From the NCBI RefSeq assembly GCF_019458805.1, contig NZ_JAIBOA010000008.1:186001-250000 (forward strand): DNA of 64,000 nucleotides. Reading direction: 5' to 3'. The DNA is from Actinomadura parmotrematis. GTDB taxonomy: Bacteria; Actinomycetota; Actinomycetes; Streptosporangiales; Streptosporangiaceae. Shown here one piece after another: positions 17,536-29,700 of the stretch. Numbering within the stretch: position 1 is the first letter of the stretch; every line of letters begins with the position of its first letter. The position numbers and the translations under genes are program-made. The notes beneath the pieces were generated by a model that did no database searches, was not told where the DNA came from, and was given only the letters and a program-made list of their open reading frames with translations.

Positions 17536-19578
17536 GTGCCGTCGAACTCTCGCGAGCCGGACCCGCGCTCCCGCGAGCCCGAGCGGCGTTCCCGCGAGCC
17601 CGAGCGCCGCCGCCCGGCGCCCGCCCAGGGCCGTCCCGACCAGCCGTGGCGCGCCGAGGGCGTGCCGCCGGCCAAGAAGAAGGACGACCGGCCGGACGGG
17701 ACGCGCGGCCGCGGGTTCAAGCCGTCCCGCAACACCTACTTCTGGCTGCTGCTCATCCTCGTCTTCGCGCTCAGCTTCGTGTCGATGAACCTGACCGGGC
17801 GGCAGGAGACGTCCACCATCGCCTACACCGAGTTCACCAAGCAGGTGCAGGCGGGCAACGTCAAGGACGTCTACACCAAGGGCTTCCAGATCCAGGGCGA
17901 GCTGAAGACCGCCCAGGTGGTGCCGGGGCAGGGCGACCAGGACAAGAAGTACTCCAGCTTCGAGACGCTGCGCCCCGAGTTCGCCGACGACAAGATCTAC
18001 AGCGACATGGTCGCCAAGGGCGTCGTCGTCGAGGCCAAGCCCATCAACGAGGACCGCGGCTTCCTCGCCAACCTGCTGCTGTCGCTGCTGCCGACGCTGC
18101 TGTTCGTCGGCCTGTTCGTCGCCGCGATGATCTACGTCCAGCGGCGGGTCGCCGGCGGGGGCGGCGCGGGCGGCATGCTGCGCGGCTTCGGCCGGTCCCC
18201 GAAGCCGGTGACGCCCGACGAGAAGCGCGCCACCTTCGCCGACGTCGCCGGCATCGACGAGGTCGAGGACGAGCTGAGCGACGTCGTGGACTTCCTCAAG
18301 CACCCCGACAAGTACCGGCGGCTCGGCGCCCGCGCCCCGCGCGGCGTGCTGCTCACCGGCGCGCCCGGCACCGGCAAGACGCTCCTCGCGCGGGCCGTCG
18401 CGGGCGAGGCCGACGTGCCGTTCTACTCGGCGGCGGCGTCGGAGTTCATCGAGATGGTCGTCGGCGTCGGCGCCGCCCGCGTCCGCGAGCTGTTCACCGA
18501 GGCCCGCAAGACCGCGCCGTCCATCATCTTCATCGACGAGATCGACACGATCGGCCGGGCCCGCGGCGGCGGCGCGTCCATGGGCGGGCACGACGAGCGC
18601 GAGCAGACGCTCAACCAGATCCTCACCGAGATGGACGGCTTCTCCGGCTCCGAGGGCGTCGTGGTGATCGCCGCGACGAACCGGCCCGACATCCTCGACC
18701 CGGCGCTGCTCCGCCCCGGCCGCTTCGACCGGCAGGTCGCCGTCGCCCCGCCCGACCTGGAGGGCCGGGTCGCGATCCTGAAGGTGCACACCCGCGACGT
18801 GCCGCTCGCGCCGGAGGTCGACCTCGCCGCGATCGCCAAGATGACGCCGGGCATGACCGGCGCCGACCTCGCCAACCTCGTCAACGAGGCGGCGCTCGGC
18901 GCCGTCAAGGCCGACAAGGCCGCCGTCGACATGGCCGACGTCAACGCCGCCCTGGAGAAGATCCAGCTCGGCACCCGGCGGTCGCTGGTGATGGCGCCCG
19001 ACGAGCGGCGCCGCACCTCCTACCACGAGTCGGGGCACGCGCTGCTCGGCATGCTGTTCCCCGGCGCCGATCCCGTCCGCAAGATCACCATCGTGCCGCA
19101 CGGGCGGGCGCTCGGCGTCACCGTGTCCACCCCCGACAGCGACCGCTACGCCTACGACCGCAACTACCTGCGCGGCCGCATCATCGGCGCGCTCGGCGGG
19201 ATGGCCGCCGAGGAGCTGGTGTTCGGCGTCATCACCACCGGCGCCGAGAGCGACCTGGAGCAGGTCACCAAGATCGCCCGCGGGATGGTGGGGCGCTGGG
19301 GCATGTCCGAGCGGATCGGCCCGCTGTCGGTGCTGCCGCCCGAGGGCGGCGACCCCTACGGCCAGTACGCCGCGCAGGGCACCCTCGACGCGCTGGACGA
19401 GGAGGTCCGGCGCATCGTCGACGACTGCTACGCCGAGGCCCTGCGCACGCTGCGCGAGAACCGCGACAAGCTGGAGTCGCTCGCCGCCGCCCTGCTGGAG
19501 CACGAGACCCTCGACGAGACCGGCGTCTACGCCGCCGCCGGCATCCCGCGCCTGGCGAAGGGCGCCGGCGACGCGTGA
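17536..19578 (+). CDS. ftsH: FtsH-type ATP-dependent zinc metalloprotease
   Basis: Membrane-bound AAA+ protease that degrades membrane and regulatory proteins. 680 residues from GTG 17536, which has GGGGGG eight bases upstream; a longer frame to 17461 has none. Order: disordered basic N-terminus with SREPERR-type heptads, membrane span ([18 protein letters not shown]), periplasmic FtsH_ext domain, second span ([20 protein letters not shown]), AAA domain with [17 protein letters not shown] and arginine finger RPGRFDR, then peptidase M41 with HESGH and the third ligand in ESDLEQVTK. The main actinomycete ftsH usually sits by tilS-hpt-folE, so this may be a second copy. Confidence 0.93.
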   Translation: MPSNSREPDPRSREPERRSREPERRRPAPAQGRPDQPWRAEGVPPAKKKDDRPDGTRGRGFKPSRNTYFWLLLILVFALSFVSMNLTGRQETSTIAYTEFTKQVQAGNVKDVYTKGFQIQGELKTAQVVPGQGDQDKKYSSFETLRPEFADDKIYSDMVAKGVVVEAKPINEDRGFLANLLLSLLPTLLFVGLFVAAMIYVQRRVAGGGGAGGMLRGFGRSPKPVTPDEKRATFADVAGIDEVEDELSDVVDFLKHPDKYRRLGARAPRGVLLTGAPGTGKTLLARAVAGEADVPFYSAAASEFIEMVVGVGAARVRELFTEARKTAPSIIFIDEIDTIGRARGGGASMGGHDEREQTLNQILTEMDGFSGSEGVVVIAATNRPDILDPALLRPGRFDRQVAVAPPDLEGRVAILKVHTRDVPLAPEVDLAAIAKMTPGMTGADLANLVNEAALGAVKADKAAVDMADVNAALEKIQLGTRRSLVMAPDERRRTSYHESGHALLGMLFPGADPVRKITIVPHGRALGVTVSTPDSDRYAYDRNYLRGRIIGALGGMAAEELVFGVITTGAESDLEQVTKIARGMVGRWGMSERIGPLSVLPPEGGDPYGQYAAQGTLDALDEEVRRIVDDCYAEALRTLRENRDKLESLAAALLEHETLDETGVYAAAGIPRLAKGAGDA

Positions 19579-19582
19579 GCCG

Positions 19583-20440
19583 CTAGGCGATCCGCGGCAG
19601 CCCGATCGGGTTCGGGAACGGCAGCTCGCCGCTGTCGGCGACGGCCCGCGCGAGCGGCGTGAGCAGCCGGCGCAGCTCCTCGGGGTCGGCCACCGCCGCG
19701 TAGGGCTGGGCGGCGATCCGGTCGGTGCGCTCCTCGATGTGCTCGCGCAGCGCCCGCCCCTCGGCCGTCGCGGCGCCCCGCTCGTCCAGCAGGCCCCGCT
19801 CGGTGAGGGCGCGGCGGGCGGCGTCCCACTCCTCGTCCGACCAGCCGCGGCTGTCCTTCAGCCAGGCGGCCGGGGTACCGCGGACGGCGGCGGCGAGGAT
19901 GTTGGCCTGGGCGCCGTCCAGGCCCTCGGCGGTCAGCAGCGCCACATGCCCGTCGCCGCGGTGCTCGCGCAGCGACGTGGCGCCCTGCCAGAGCGCCTCG
20001 ACGGGGTCGTCGGGCAGCGCGAGGCCCTGGTTGGCGGCGAACAGCGGGCGCCCTGTCGGGTCCCCCGCCGCCACGGCGGCGGCGAGCAGCGGCGCCGCCT
20101 CGATGGCGAACCTGTCCACCCCGGGAAGGATCCGCCGCAGCGCCGCCGCGCTGCCCGCCGCCCGTGCCCGCAGCACCTTCTCGGGCGCCGCGAACGACCA
20201 CGCGTCCGGAACGGCCCGCCGCACCCGGTCGGGATGGAACCCGTGGAACGCCGCGACGACGGGTCCGGCCTCCACGGCCCCCATGGGCGCGCTTCGACCG
20301 CCGAAGTACCCCATCCAGTACCCCCGCAGCCCCGCCTCCTTGAGGGCCGCGATCGGCTCGGCGGAGAAGTAGGTCACAACATGGACCGGCTCGACCGCCG
20401 TCCACAGCTCCCGCGCAAACAAAGCGTCCATACCCGACAT
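19583..20440 (-). CDS. SalK/SCO6745-like helix-turn-helix family protein
   Basis: 285 residues, resembling the uncharacterised actinomycete SalK/SCO6745 family. Visible features: ELWTAVEPVHVVTYFSAEPI at the start, GYWMGYFGGRSAPMG, then Ala-rich helices and a C-terminal winged-helix-like part with LTERGLLDERGAATAEGRALREHIEERTD. No catalytic residues are evident. The stop lies four bases from the convergent ftsH stop. It follows the transglutaminase-like gene by 18 bases and is probably at the end of the dapB operon. ATG 20431 is an alternative start with a better-placed AGGA. Confidence 0.65.
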   Translation of the reverse strand: MSGMDALFARELWTAVEPVHVVTYFSAEPIAALKEAGLRGYWMGYFGGRSAPMGAVEAGPVVAAFHGFHPDRVRRAVPDAWSFAAPEKVLRARAAGSAAALRRILPGVDRFAIEAAPLLAAAVAAGDPTGRPLFAANQGLALPDDPVEALWQGATSLREHRGDGHVALLTAEGLDGAQANILAAAVRGTPAAWLKDSRGWSDEEWDAARRALTERGLLDERGAATAEGRALREHIEERTDRIAAQPYAAVADPEELRRLLTPLARAVADSGELPFPNPIGLPRIA

Positions 20441-20458
20441 CCTGGCACCGGGGGACGG

Positions 20459-21034
20459 TCAGAGGGAGTCCGGGAGGCCGGTGGCGGCGAGGGCCAGGGC
20501 GTCGGTGGCGGCTTTCAGGGGGTTCAGGACGGCGGGCGGGGGGCTCGCGTAGACGGTGGGGTAGGTGAGCTCGCCGGCGGCGGGGTCGGGGGTGAAGGCG
20601 AGGCGGTCCTCGGCGGCGGAGAACCGGACGTCGATGCCCGGCTTGTCGCCGCGCGGGTCCAGCAGGACCCAGCGGTCGTCGATGAGGGCGGCGGCGAGGC
20701 CGTGCAGGACGAAGCCGTCGCCGTCGGCGAGGCGCTGGTAGGCCAGGCCCGCCTGGACGCCGCCCGCGCGCAGCAGGGCGACGTAGGCGATCGCCTTGGC
20801 GTGGCAGAAGCCGGTGCGCTGCTCCAGGACGTCGGAGGCGCGCCAGGTGACGCGCGGGTCCCGCGCGTCGACGCTGTGCGCGATCTCGTCGCGGACGTGC
20901 TCGAACGCGGCGCGGGCGTAGGCGACGTCGTCGCCGTCGCGCAGGGACGCGGCGGTCGACTGGACGAGCGGGTGCTCCAGGTCGACCGCCTCGTCCGCGC
21001 CGAGGTAGTCCCAGGGGTCGGCGTCGAAGTCCAT
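20459..21034 (-). CDS. Transglutaminase-like cysteine protease-fold protein
   Basis: 191 residues with the papain-like transglutaminase core: Cys in QRTGFCHAKAIAYVALLRAGGV, His in GFVLHGLAAAL and Asp in WVLLDPRGDKPG, the full Cys-His-Asp triad. Bacterial members act as proteases or amidases; substrate unknown. The ATG follows the dapB stop without spacing (TGA then ATG), so the two are coupled. Whether it works on peptidoglycan precursors, as dapB linkage might hint, is speculation. Confidence 0.8.
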   Translation of the reverse strand: MDFDADPWDYLGADEAVDLEHPLVQSTAASLRDGDDVAYARAAFEHVRDEIAHSVDARDPRVTWRASDVLEQRTGFCHAKAIAYVALLRAGGVQAGLAYQRLADGDGFVLHGLAAALIDDRWVLLDPRGDKPGIDVRFSAAEDRLAFTPDPAAGELTYPTVYASPPPAVLNPLKAATDALALAATGLPDSL

Positions 21035-22190
<1,156 letters not shown>

Positions 22191-22199
22191 GATCGTCCC

Positions 22200-22224
22200 T
22201 TACCCGGCCGGTCGCGCCGGGTAA
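22200..22224 (-). terminator. Hairpin between M16 peptidase and holin-like genes
   Basis: Perfect 9-bp stem TTACCCGGC / GCCGGGTAA with a 7-base loop, just upstream of the holin-like gene's ribosome site. It may terminate or attenuate readthrough. Confidence 0.5.
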
Positions 22225-22242
22225 CTGATCATGCGCGGAGGG

Positions 22243-23568
22243 CTAGAGGGCGAACTCGTGGTCGCCGAACGGGCCGATGACGGTGAGGGCCTGCGGGCGC
22301 GTGAGGACGTCCTGGGCGACCGCGAGGACGTCGTCCAGGGTGACGGCCTCGATGCGGGCCAGCACCTCGTCCACCGGCAGCAGCGACTCGTAGACGAGCT
22401 CGCTCTTGGCGATGCGGCTCATCCGCGACCCGGTGTCCTCCAGGCCGAGGACCATGCCGCCGCGCAGCTGGCCCTTGCCGCGCTCCAGCTCCTCGGCGGT
22501 GAGACCCCGCTCGGCGGCCTTCGCGATCTCGTCGCGGCAGATCCGCAGCACCTCGTCGGCCTTGCCCGGCTGGCAGCCCGCGTAGACGCCGAACGTGCCG
22601 GTGTCGGCGTACTGCGAGGTGTAGGAGTACACCGAGTAGGCGAGGCCGCGCTTCTCCCGGACCTCCTGGAACAGCCGCGACGACATGCCGCCGCCGAGCG
22701 CGGCGTTCAGCACGCCGAGCGCGAAGCGCCGCTCGTCGGTGCGGCGCACGCCGAGGCCGCCGAGGACGATGTGCGCCTGCTCGGTGTCCTTGTCGATGAC
22801 CTGCGCCGTCGGGGACGCGCCCTGCTCGGGGCCGCCGACGCGCGGGTCCGCGGGGCGGGCGTCGCCCGCCAGGTGCGGCGCGAACGCCGCCGCGGTGAGC
22901 CGGACGACCTCGTCGTGGTCGACGTTGCCGGCGGCCGCGACGACCAGGTTCGGCGGCAGGTAGTGGGACCGGTAGTAGCCGTGCACCCGGTCCCGCGACA
23001 GCGCGTTGATCGAGTCGACGGTGCCGAGGATCGGCCGGCCGATCGGGACGTCCCCGTACAGCGCGGTGGAGAACTCGTCGTGGATGAGGTCGCCCGGGTC
23101 GTCGTCGCGCATGGCGATCTCCTCCAGGATCACCCCGCGCTCGGCCTCGACGTCCTCCTCCCGGTTCACCGACGCCGCGACCATGTCCGACACCACGTCC
23201 ACCGCGAGCGGCAGGTCGGCGTCCAGCACCCGCGCGTAGTAGCAGGTGTACTCCTTGGCGGTGAAGGCGTTGAGGTCGCCGCCGACCGCGTCCACGGCCG
23301 CCGAGATCTCCAGCGCGGTGCGCCGCTCGGTGCCCTTGAACAGCACGTGCTCCAGGTAGTGGCTCGCGCCGGCGTCGGCGGGCGCCTCGTCGCGCGAGCC
23401 GGTCCCGGCCCAGATGCCGAAGGCGGCCGAGCGGACCGTCGGCATGGCCTCGGTGATCACGCGCAGGCCGCCCGGCAGCACGGTGCGGCGCACCGCGCCG
23501 GAACCGTCGGCGCCCGGGTGAACGGTGTGGGTGGTGCCGGGCTCCTGCGCACGCGCGGGGAGGGTCAC
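22243..23568 (-). CDS. M16-family zinc peptidase (processing-peptidase-like)
   Basis: 441 residues. The inverted zinc motif HYLEH (HxxEH) occurs near residue 70 with the third ligand in the ERGVILEEIAM region, so it should be catalytic. LVVAAAGNVDHDEVV and the C-terminal half with REKRGLAYSVYSYTSQYADTG (R/Y substrate pair) complete both M16 domains. The gene just downstream of pnp is a conserved feature in actinomycetes. GTG 23568 is used. A strong hairpin separates it from pnp, so it may have its own promoter. Confidence 0.9.
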   Translation of the reverse strand: MTLPARAQEPGTTHTVHPGADGSGAVRRTVLPGGLRVITEAMPTVRSAAFGIWAGTGSRDEAPADAGASHYLEHVLFKGTERRTALEISAAVDAVGGDLNAFTAKEYTCYYARVLDADLPLAVDVVSDMVAASVNREEDVEAERGVILEEIAMRDDDPGDLIHDEFSTALYGDVPIGRPILGTVDSINALSRDRVHGYYRSHYLPPNLVVAAAGNVDHDEVVRLTAAAFAPHLAGDARPADPRVGGPEQGASPTAQVIDKDTEQAHIVLGGLGVRRTDERRFALGVLNAALGGGMSSRLFQEVREKRGLAYSVYSYTSQYADTGTFGVYAGCQPGKADEVLRICRDEIAKAAERGLTAEELERGKGQLRGGMVLGLEDTGSRMSRIAKSELVYESLLPVDEVLARIEAVTLDDVLAVAQDVLTRPQALTVIGPFGDHEFAL

Positions 23569-23611
23569 GGGGAACTCTCAATCACGTTCGGGGTGCGGGA
23601 AACGGGCCGAC

Positions 23612-23640
23612 CGGCCCGCCCTCGCGGCGAGGGCGGGCCG
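23612..23640 (-). terminator. Terminator hairpin after pnp
   Basis: 14-bp complementary arms (CGGCCCGCCCTCGC / GCGAGGGCGGGCCG) almost without spacer, with further imperfect pairing outside, in the 94-base gap between pnp and the M16 gene. Confidence 0.7.
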
Positions 23641-23662
23641 GCCGGTCCGGCTGGTGCGGCGG

Positions 23663-25993
<2,331 letters not shown>

Positions 25994-26201
25994 GGGGAAC
26001 CTCCATGGTCCGGTTCGTCCCCGCGGCCGTTACCCGTGGCTTTCTACGCAGTGCCGGTCTTCGATCGAAGCACCCGGATCCTGCCCGGATCCGGAGGCCA
26101 CTACCGAGGACCGGCCGCACCAACGGTGTCCGCGGGGGTTGGTCTCAGGTATGCGGTTGTGCCGCGCGGCGGCCGGCGGGCGACCGGGCCGGGACGCGGA
26201 G

Positions 26202-26230
26202 CGGGGAGCGGACCGGCGGTCCGCTCCCCG
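26202..26230 (-). terminator. Hairpin after rpsO
   Basis: Perfect 13-bp stem CGGGGAGCGGACC / GGTCCGCTCCCCG with a 3-base loop, seven bases beyond the rpsO stop. In other bacteria a hairpin between rpsO and pnp is the site where RNases process or pnp regulates its own message; the rest of the gap 25994-26201 shows no gene. Confidence 0.7.
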
Positions 26231-26236
26231 AGCGTG

Positions 26237-26506
26237 CTAGCGCCGCAGGCCGAGGCGCTCGATGAGCGCGCGGTAGCGGTTGATGTCCTTGTTGGACAGG
26301 TACTTCAGGAGCCGGCGACGGCGGCCGACCAGCAGCAGGAGGCCGCGGCGGCTGTGGTGGTCGTGCTTGTGCTCCTTGAGGTGCTCGGTCAGATCGTTGA
26401 TCCGCCGGGTCAGGAGCGCGACCTGGACCTCCGGCGAGCCGGTGTCACCCTCAGTGGTCGCGTACTCGGAAATGATCTTGTTCTTGGTGGCGGTGTCGAG
26501 CGACAC
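26237..26506 (-). CDS. rpsO: Ribosomal protein S15
   Basis: 89 residues, the standard bacterial length. Recognised by [44 protein letters not shown] and the terminal [21 protein letters not shown]. It binds 16S rRNA early in 30S assembly. GTG 26506 follows AAGGAG. A 224-base gap (26507-26730) to ribF contains no gene and presumably the rpsO promoter, though I could not identify one with confidence. Confidence 0.97.
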   Translation of the reverse strand: MSLDTATKNKIISEYATTEGDTGSPEVQVALLTRRINDLTEHLKEHKHDHHSRRGLLLLVGRRRRLLKYLSNKDINRYRALIERLGLRR

Positions 26507-26730
26507 GTGGCTCCTTCGATGGGTTCGTCACCCGCAGATCCCGGCTCCCGGCCGGCGGTCCGCCTGGTGCGCAACGTAAAAGCGGCGGGCCGCATGAGGG
26601 TGCAGCACGCCCGGGCCGGGCGATTGCCCGGCGACTATTCACCGTACCATGCCCGAAAGCCCCACGGTCACGGAGCGGAGCGCCCCGTGATCGTCGGGTG
26701 TCCGGGCAGGTCGCGGCGGGGGCGGGGGTC

Positions 26731-27690
26731 CTAGGCGGGCCCGGCGGCGCCGGTGAGCCGGCGCGCCTCGGCGACGTCGTGGTGCATCTCGGCGACCAGC
26801 GCGTCGACGGACGCGAACTTCAGGGTGTCGCGGATGCGGTCGGTGAAGTCGACGCCCATGTGCTCGCCGTACAGGTCCAGGTCGTCGCGGTCCAGCGCGT
26901 ACGCCTCGACGGTCCGCTCGGCGGTGCCCTCGAACGTCGGGTTCGTGCCGATGGAGATCGCCGCCGGCCAGGAGAAGCCGGGGTAGCGGTCGGAGTCGCA
27001 GACGAGCCGCCCCGCGTACACCCCGTCCGCCGGGATCGCGGTGTGCGGCAGCGTCTCCAGGTTGGCGGTCGGGAACCCGAGCAGGCGGCCGCGCTGGTGG
27101 CCGCGCACGACGACGCCCTCGACGCGGTGCGGGCGGCCGAGCGCCCTCGCCGCGGCCGCGACGTCGCCCTCGTCGAGGCGGGCGCGGATGTTGGTGGAGG
27201 AGATCGTGTCGCCGTTGGCGACGAGCGGCACGCCCTCGGCGGTGAAGTCGTACTTGGTGCCGAGCTCGGTCAGCAGCGCCGCGTCGCCCTTGGCCTTGTG
27301 CCCGAACCGGAAGTCCTCGCCGACGATCACGTGCGCGGCGCGCAGCCGCTCCACCAGCACCGTCCGGACGAACTCGTCCGGCGGCACCCTGGACAGCTCC
27401 AGGGTGAAGGGGACGACCGCGACGGCGTCGGTGCCGAGGCTCTCCAGCAGCTCGACGCGGCGGCGGGTGGAGGTCAGCAGCGGCGGGTGGGTGCCGGGGC
27501 GCACCACCTCGTCGGGGTGCGGGTCGAAGGTGATCACGACCGAGCGGAGGCCGCGCTCGCGGGCCTGCTCGGCCGCGCTCCGCACGATCCGCTGATGGCC
27601 GCGGTGCACGCCGTCGAACACGCCGATGGTGACGACCGACCTGCCCCAGTCGGACGGGACCTCATCGAGGCCGTGCCAGCGCCGCACCAT
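26731..27690 (-). CDS. ribF: Bifunctional riboflavin kinase / FAD synthetase
   Basis: Makes FMN then FAD from riboflavin. 319 residues from ATG 27690 (AGGGAGA upstream). N-terminal FAD-synthetase domain: VVTIGVFDGVHRGHQRIV, VITFDPHPDEV, VIVGEDFRFGHKAKGD, ISSTNIRARLDEGDV. C-terminal riboflavin-kinase domain: GRLLGFPTANLETL, PADGVYAG, SIGTNPTF and VEAYALDRDDLDLYGEHMGVDF. It sits between truB-side genes and rpsO, the conserved order. The longer frame to 27798 lacks family similarity. Confidence 0.95.
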   Translation of the reverse strand: MVRRWHGLDEVPSDWGRSVVTIGVFDGVHRGHQRIVRSAAEQARERGLRSVVITFDPHPDEVVRPGTHPPLLTSTRRRVELLESLGTDAVAVVPFTLELSRVPPDEFVRTVLVERLRAAHVIVGEDFRFGHKAKGDAALLTELGTKYDFTAEGVPLVANGDTISSTNIRARLDEGDVAAAARALGRPHRVEGVVVRGHQRGRLLGFPTANLETLPHTAIPADGVYAGRLVCDSDRYPGFSWPAAISIGTNPTFEGTAERTVEAYALDRDDLDLYGEHMGVDFTDRIRDTLKFASVDALVAEMHHDVAEARRLTGAAGPA

Positions 27691-27857
27691 GCTCTCCCTG
27701 CGTCGGACCTGCCCGCCGTTCTTCTGTCGACTTAAAGGGTGCCATGCGGCGCCACGTGCGACGACCGGAGGGGCGGGGTTGGCGTCCCGGCCGGCCACGC
27801 CGGAGTGTACTCACCGGTAGCGCGGGCGCCCGGTCCAGGGCACTCCGGCGCCGCCGG

Positions 27858-27863
27858 TAGCGT
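27858..27863 (+). promoter_or_regulatory. TAGCGT -10 box of the EEP-family gene
   Basis: TAGCGT plus seven bases then GTG 27871; the same box and spacing occur before 40931 and 53773 on the minus strand. Confidence 0.5.
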
Positions 27864-27870
27864 CGGCGGC

Positions 27871-28815
27871 GTGACTCAGCAGACCCTGGAACGGGCGCCC
27901 GGCACGCGGCCCGGCCGCGGGCGCGCACCGCGCCGCGGCCTGCTCACCGCCGCCGCGGCCCTCGCCGTCGCGGCCCTCCTCGCGGGCCACCGCCTGGTGC
28001 CCGGCGACGCGGGCACCCTGCTGGACACCGGGCTCCCCTGGCTCGGCGCCGCCGTGCCCGTCCTCGCCCTCGCGGCCGCGCTGCGCCGCGCCCCGCTCGC
28101 CGGGGCGGCGGTCGCCGTCGCCGCGGCGGTGTGGGCCGCGCTGTTCGGGACGGCGTTCCTGCCCGCGTCCCCGTCCGGCGGCCGCTACGACCTGCGCGCG
28201 ATGAGCCAGAACATGTACGCCGCCAACCCCGTCCCCGCCCGGACCGCCGCGCGGCTCATCGCCGACCGGCCCGACCTGCTGGCGCTCCAGGAGATCCGGG
28301 CGGGCGCCTCCACCGCCCGGCTCGACGCCGCCTACCCGCACCGGGTGGTGCGCGGCACCGTCGGGCTGTGGAGCCGGCTGCCGATCACCTCGTCGGGGCC
28401 GGTCGACCTCGGGCTCGGCTGGCCGCGCGCGCTCCGCGCCGTCGTCGCCACCGGCGACGGCCCGCTCACCGTCTACGTCGCGCACCTCGGGTCGGCGCGG
28501 CCGGGCGACACCGGCGAGCGCGACGCGACCATGGACCGGCTCGCCGCGCGGGTGCGCGCCGACGCCTCCGGGCGGGTCCTGCTGCTCGGCGACCTCAACA
28601 CCGCGACCACCGACCGCAAGCTCGGCGCGCTCGTGCCGGCGCTCCGCGAGGCCCAGGGCGACGCCGGGTCGGGCCTCGGGTTCACCTGGCCGTCGTCGTT
28701 CCCGCTGGCCCGCCCCGACCACATCCTGTACCGGGGCCTCGACCCGGTGGACGCCGCGACGGCGCGGACGCCCGGCAGCGACCACGACGCCGTCCGCGCC
28801 GACTTCCGCTTCTAG
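27871..28815 (+). CDS. Membrane-anchored endonuclease/exonuclease/phosphatase (EEP) protein
   Basis: 314 residues. Three hydrophobic helices in the first 110 residues (LLTAAAALAVAALLAGHRLV; WLGAAVPVLALAAAL; GAAVAVAAAVWAALFG) place a C-terminal EEP domain probably outside the membrane. The whole active site is visible: Asn in MSQNMYAAN, Glu in LLALQEIRAG, His in VYVAHLGSA, Asp/Asn in LLLGDLNTAT, Asp-His in PDHILYRG and SDHDAV. It could be a phosphodiesterase or nuclease; substrate unknown. It interrupts the minus-strand ribF-truB order and is convergent with truB. Confidence 0.85.
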   Translation: MTQQTLERAPGTRPGRGRAPRRGLLTAAAALAVAALLAGHRLVPGDAGTLLDTGLPWLGAAVPVLALAAALRRAPLAGAAVAVAAAVWAALFGTAFLPASPSGGRYDLRAMSQNMYAANPVPARTAARLIADRPDLLALQEIRAGASTARLDAAYPHRVVRGTVGLWSRLPITSSGPVDLGLGWPRALRAVVATGDGPLTVYVAHLGSARPGDTGERDATMDRLAARVRADASGRVLLLGDLNTATTDRKLGALVPALREAQGDAGSGLGFTWPSSFPLARPDHILYRGLDPVDAATARTPGSDHDAVRADFRF

Positions 28816-28833
28816 GACCGCCCGGCCGCCCGG

Positions 28834-29700
28834 CTAGACGAAGACGGCGAGGGGCCGGGCGACGCCGTCGCGCTCCTCCACCAGCGACAGCAGCGCCCCG
28901 TCGGGCCCGAACACCCCGACGGGGCCGGGGCCGAGGCCGGCGGCGCGCAGCCGTCCCCCGTGGCGGACCTTGCGGGCGTCGTCCTCGTCCACCTGGCGGC
29001 GCGGGAACGCGGCGGCGACGGCGTCGCCGATCGGCAGCAGCTCCAGCGCGGCGGCGTGCTGCTCCAGCGTCCGCGCCCGCGCGAGGCCGTAGGGGCCGAC
29101 GCGGGTCCGGCGGAGCGCGGTGAGGTGGCCGCCGGTGCCGAGGGACGCGCCGAGGTCGCGGGCCAGCGCCCGGATGTAGGTGCCCGACGAGCAGGCGATC
29201 GACACGTCCAGGTCGAGCAGGTCGCCGTCGCGGCGCACGGCCGTCACCTCGAACCGGGAGACGGTCACCGGCCGCGCCTTCAGCGCGACCTCCTCGCCCT
29301 TGCGGGCCGACTTATAGGCCCGCTCTCCGTTCACCTTGATGGCGCTGACCTGCGGCGGGACCTGCTCGATCGGCCCGGTGAGGGCGGCGATCCCGGCCGC
29401 GACCGCGGCGTCGGTCACGCCCGCGGCGGACGCCGTCGCGGTGATCTCGCCCTCGGCGTCGTCGGTGTTGGTGGCCTGCCCGAGCCGGATCGTGCCGTCG
29501 TAGCCCTTCTCGGTGAGGGCGAGGTGGCCGAGCAACCGGGTCGCCTTCTCCACGCCGACGACGAGGACGCCGGTCGCCATCGGGTCCAGCGTCCCGGCGT
29601 GGCCGACCCGCCGCGTGCCCGCGATCCGCCGCATCCGCGCGACCACGTCGTGCGAGGTCCAGCCGGCGGGCTTGTCGACGATGACGAGTCCTGAGTTCAC
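28834..29700 (-). CDS. truB: tRNA pseudouridine-55 synthase
   Basis: Forms pseudouridine 55 in the T-loop of tRNAs. 288 residues. LVIVDKPAGWTSHDVVARM and the catalytic Asp loop GHAGTLDPMATGVLVVG are present, with CSSGTYIRALARDLG and the C-terminal PUA-like region ending PLAVFV. GTG 29700 overlaps the stop of the DHH gene (GTGA), showing translational coupling in the infB-rbfA-DHH-truB set. Confidence 0.95.
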   Translation of the reverse strand: MNSGLVIVDKPAGWTSHDVVARMRRIAGTRRVGHAGTLDPMATGVLVVGVEKATRLLGHLALTEKGYDGTIRLGQATNTDDAEGEITATASAAGVTDAAVAAGIAALTGPIEQVPPQVSAIKVNGERAYKSARKGEEVALKARPVTVSRFEVTAVRRDGDLLDLDVSIACSSGTYIRALARDLGASLGTGGHLTALRRTRVGPYGLARARTLEQHAAALELLPIGDAVAAAFPRRQVDEDDARKVRHGGRLRAAGLGPGPVGVFGPDGALLSLVEERDGVARPLAVFV

